The position numbers and the translations under genes are program-made. From NCBI GenBank assembly GCA_043774925.1, contig JAYVSZ010000063.1:1-33266 (forward strand): a stretch of DNA of 33,266 bases. Reading direction: 5' to 3'. The notes under the pieces were generated by a model. It made no database searches. It had not been told where the DNA came from and saw only the letters and a program-made list of their open reading frames with translations. Below, piece after piece: positions 33,013 to 33,266 of the stretch. The stretch comes from JAYVSZ01 sp043774925 (GTDB taxonomy: Bacteria > Pseudomonadota > Gammaproteobacteria > Burkholderiales > Methylophilaceae). Positions within the stretch are counted from its first letter, which is position 1. The number at the start of each line of letters is the position of its first letter.

Positions 33013-33082
33013 CGTCATCCTGAGTGTAGCGAAGGATCCAGTTTTTAAATTCTGGATTCTTCGGCTACGCCTCAGAGTGACG
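33013..33082. repeat. Imperfect palindromic repeat upstream of rsuA
   Basis: CGTCATCCTGAGTGTAGCGAAGGATCCAG on the left pairs, with mismatches, with CTGGATTCTTCGGCTACGCC..GTGACG on the right, around the AT core TTTTTAAATT. GTCATCCTGAG...CGAAGGATC is a widely dispersed palindromic element in bacterial chromosomes. It lies between rsuA and the insertion sequence and encodes nothing visible. Confidence 0.65.
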
Positions 33083-33135
33083 GCGAAGGGATAGATTATT
33101 TTTACTAATTTCGGGTCGTTTTTTTATTTAATCTT

Positions 33136-33266
33136 GGGGCTGTCCTAGATAACACATAAAATGTTATAAGGACGGCATGAGAAAGAGCAGATTAAGTTCA
33201 GCCAAACAAAGCAAACTGTTAGAGCATTTTGTTGCTGGAACGACAGCTAGATGTGCTGCTGATTTG
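33136..33266 (+). mobile_element. Left end of an IS1595-type insertion sequence
   Basis: The sequence GGGGCTGTCCTAGATAAC at 33136-33153 has the form of the terminal inverted repeat of IS1016/IS1595-type elements. Forty or so bases inside it a transposase frame starts and runs off the window. The right end and target duplication lie beyond the edge and cannot be checked. Confidence 0.7.
33177..33266 (+). CDS. IS1595 family transposase, N-terminal part only
   Basis: Thirty codons from the ATG at 33177 to the window end. The start MRKSRLSSAKQSKLLEHFV followed by AGTTARCAADL matches the N-terminal helix-turn-helix of IS1016/IS1595 transposases, which mobilise the element by cut-and-paste or copy mechanisms. 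AAGGA lies four bases upstream, a little close. Whether the gene is intact cannot be judged. Confidence 0.7.
   Translation, partial: MRKSRLSSAKQSKLLEHFVAGTTARCAADL

Noticed and set aside
1..33266. CRISPR arrays, rRNA and tRNA genes
   Set aside because: No regularly spaced repeats or cloverleaf/rRNA signatures were recognised on reading either strand.

Overview
The window looks like a chromosome segment of a betaproteobacterium, most likely a methylotroph of the Methylophilaceae (Methylotenera-like). This is inferred from the gene order tyrA-aroA-cmk-rpsA-ihfB-lapB-pyrF, a Dcd and an S1 C-terminus of betaproteobacterial type, linked zwf and pgl genes that would serve a ribulose monophosphate cycle, and moderate-to-low GC with AT-rich spacers. 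No rRNA, tRNA or CRISPR array was seen. Almost all of the window is coding.

Layout. 1-7.7 kb: partial dcd (-), a PhoD-like phosphatase (+), zwf (-), pgl (+), apbC (-) and metG (+). 7.8-9.1 kb: two convergent secreted low-complexity proteins, a glycine-zipper protein with a His-rich tail and a ComEA-like helix-hairpin-helix protein with a Lys/Ala/Asp tail, separated by a strong bidirectional terminator. 9.2-16.1 kb: a minus-strand housekeeping block (tyrA, aroA, cmk, rpsA, ihfB, lapB, pyrF) for aromatic amino acids, nucleotides, ribosomal protein S1, IHF-beta and LPS quality control. 16.2-18.0 kb: a small lipoprotein and the two N-end-rule transferases bpt and aat. 18.4-25.2 kb: a plus-strand heavy-metal efflux cluster (unknown beta-barrel, His-rich CzcI-like protein, CzcC/CzcB/CzcA-type RND pump). 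25.3-26.0 kb: a divergent fusion of a metal-binding HMA domain to a MauE/DoxX-like membrane domain. 26.1-33.0 kb: a DUF3147 membrane protein, a YgiQ radical SAM protein, a TraB/GumN-type protein, YaiI, RhlE, a DUF3592 protein and RsuA. 33.1 kb to the end: the left end of an IS1595-type insertion sequence.

Most notable. pyrF has no ATG, GTG or TTG upstream of its essential N-terminus, but it has a well-placed Shine-Dalgarno before an ATT codon. Ribosomal protein S1 stops after five S1 domains and carries a low-complexity tail in place of domain 6. metG contains a patch of about 470 bp with foreign codon use. The metal region joins a CzcCBA-type pump to two poorly described accessory proteins and lies next to the HMA-MauE fusion; this is the best candidate here for an under-described system. 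Several palindromic interspersed repeats sit between genes, one of them at the aroA start.
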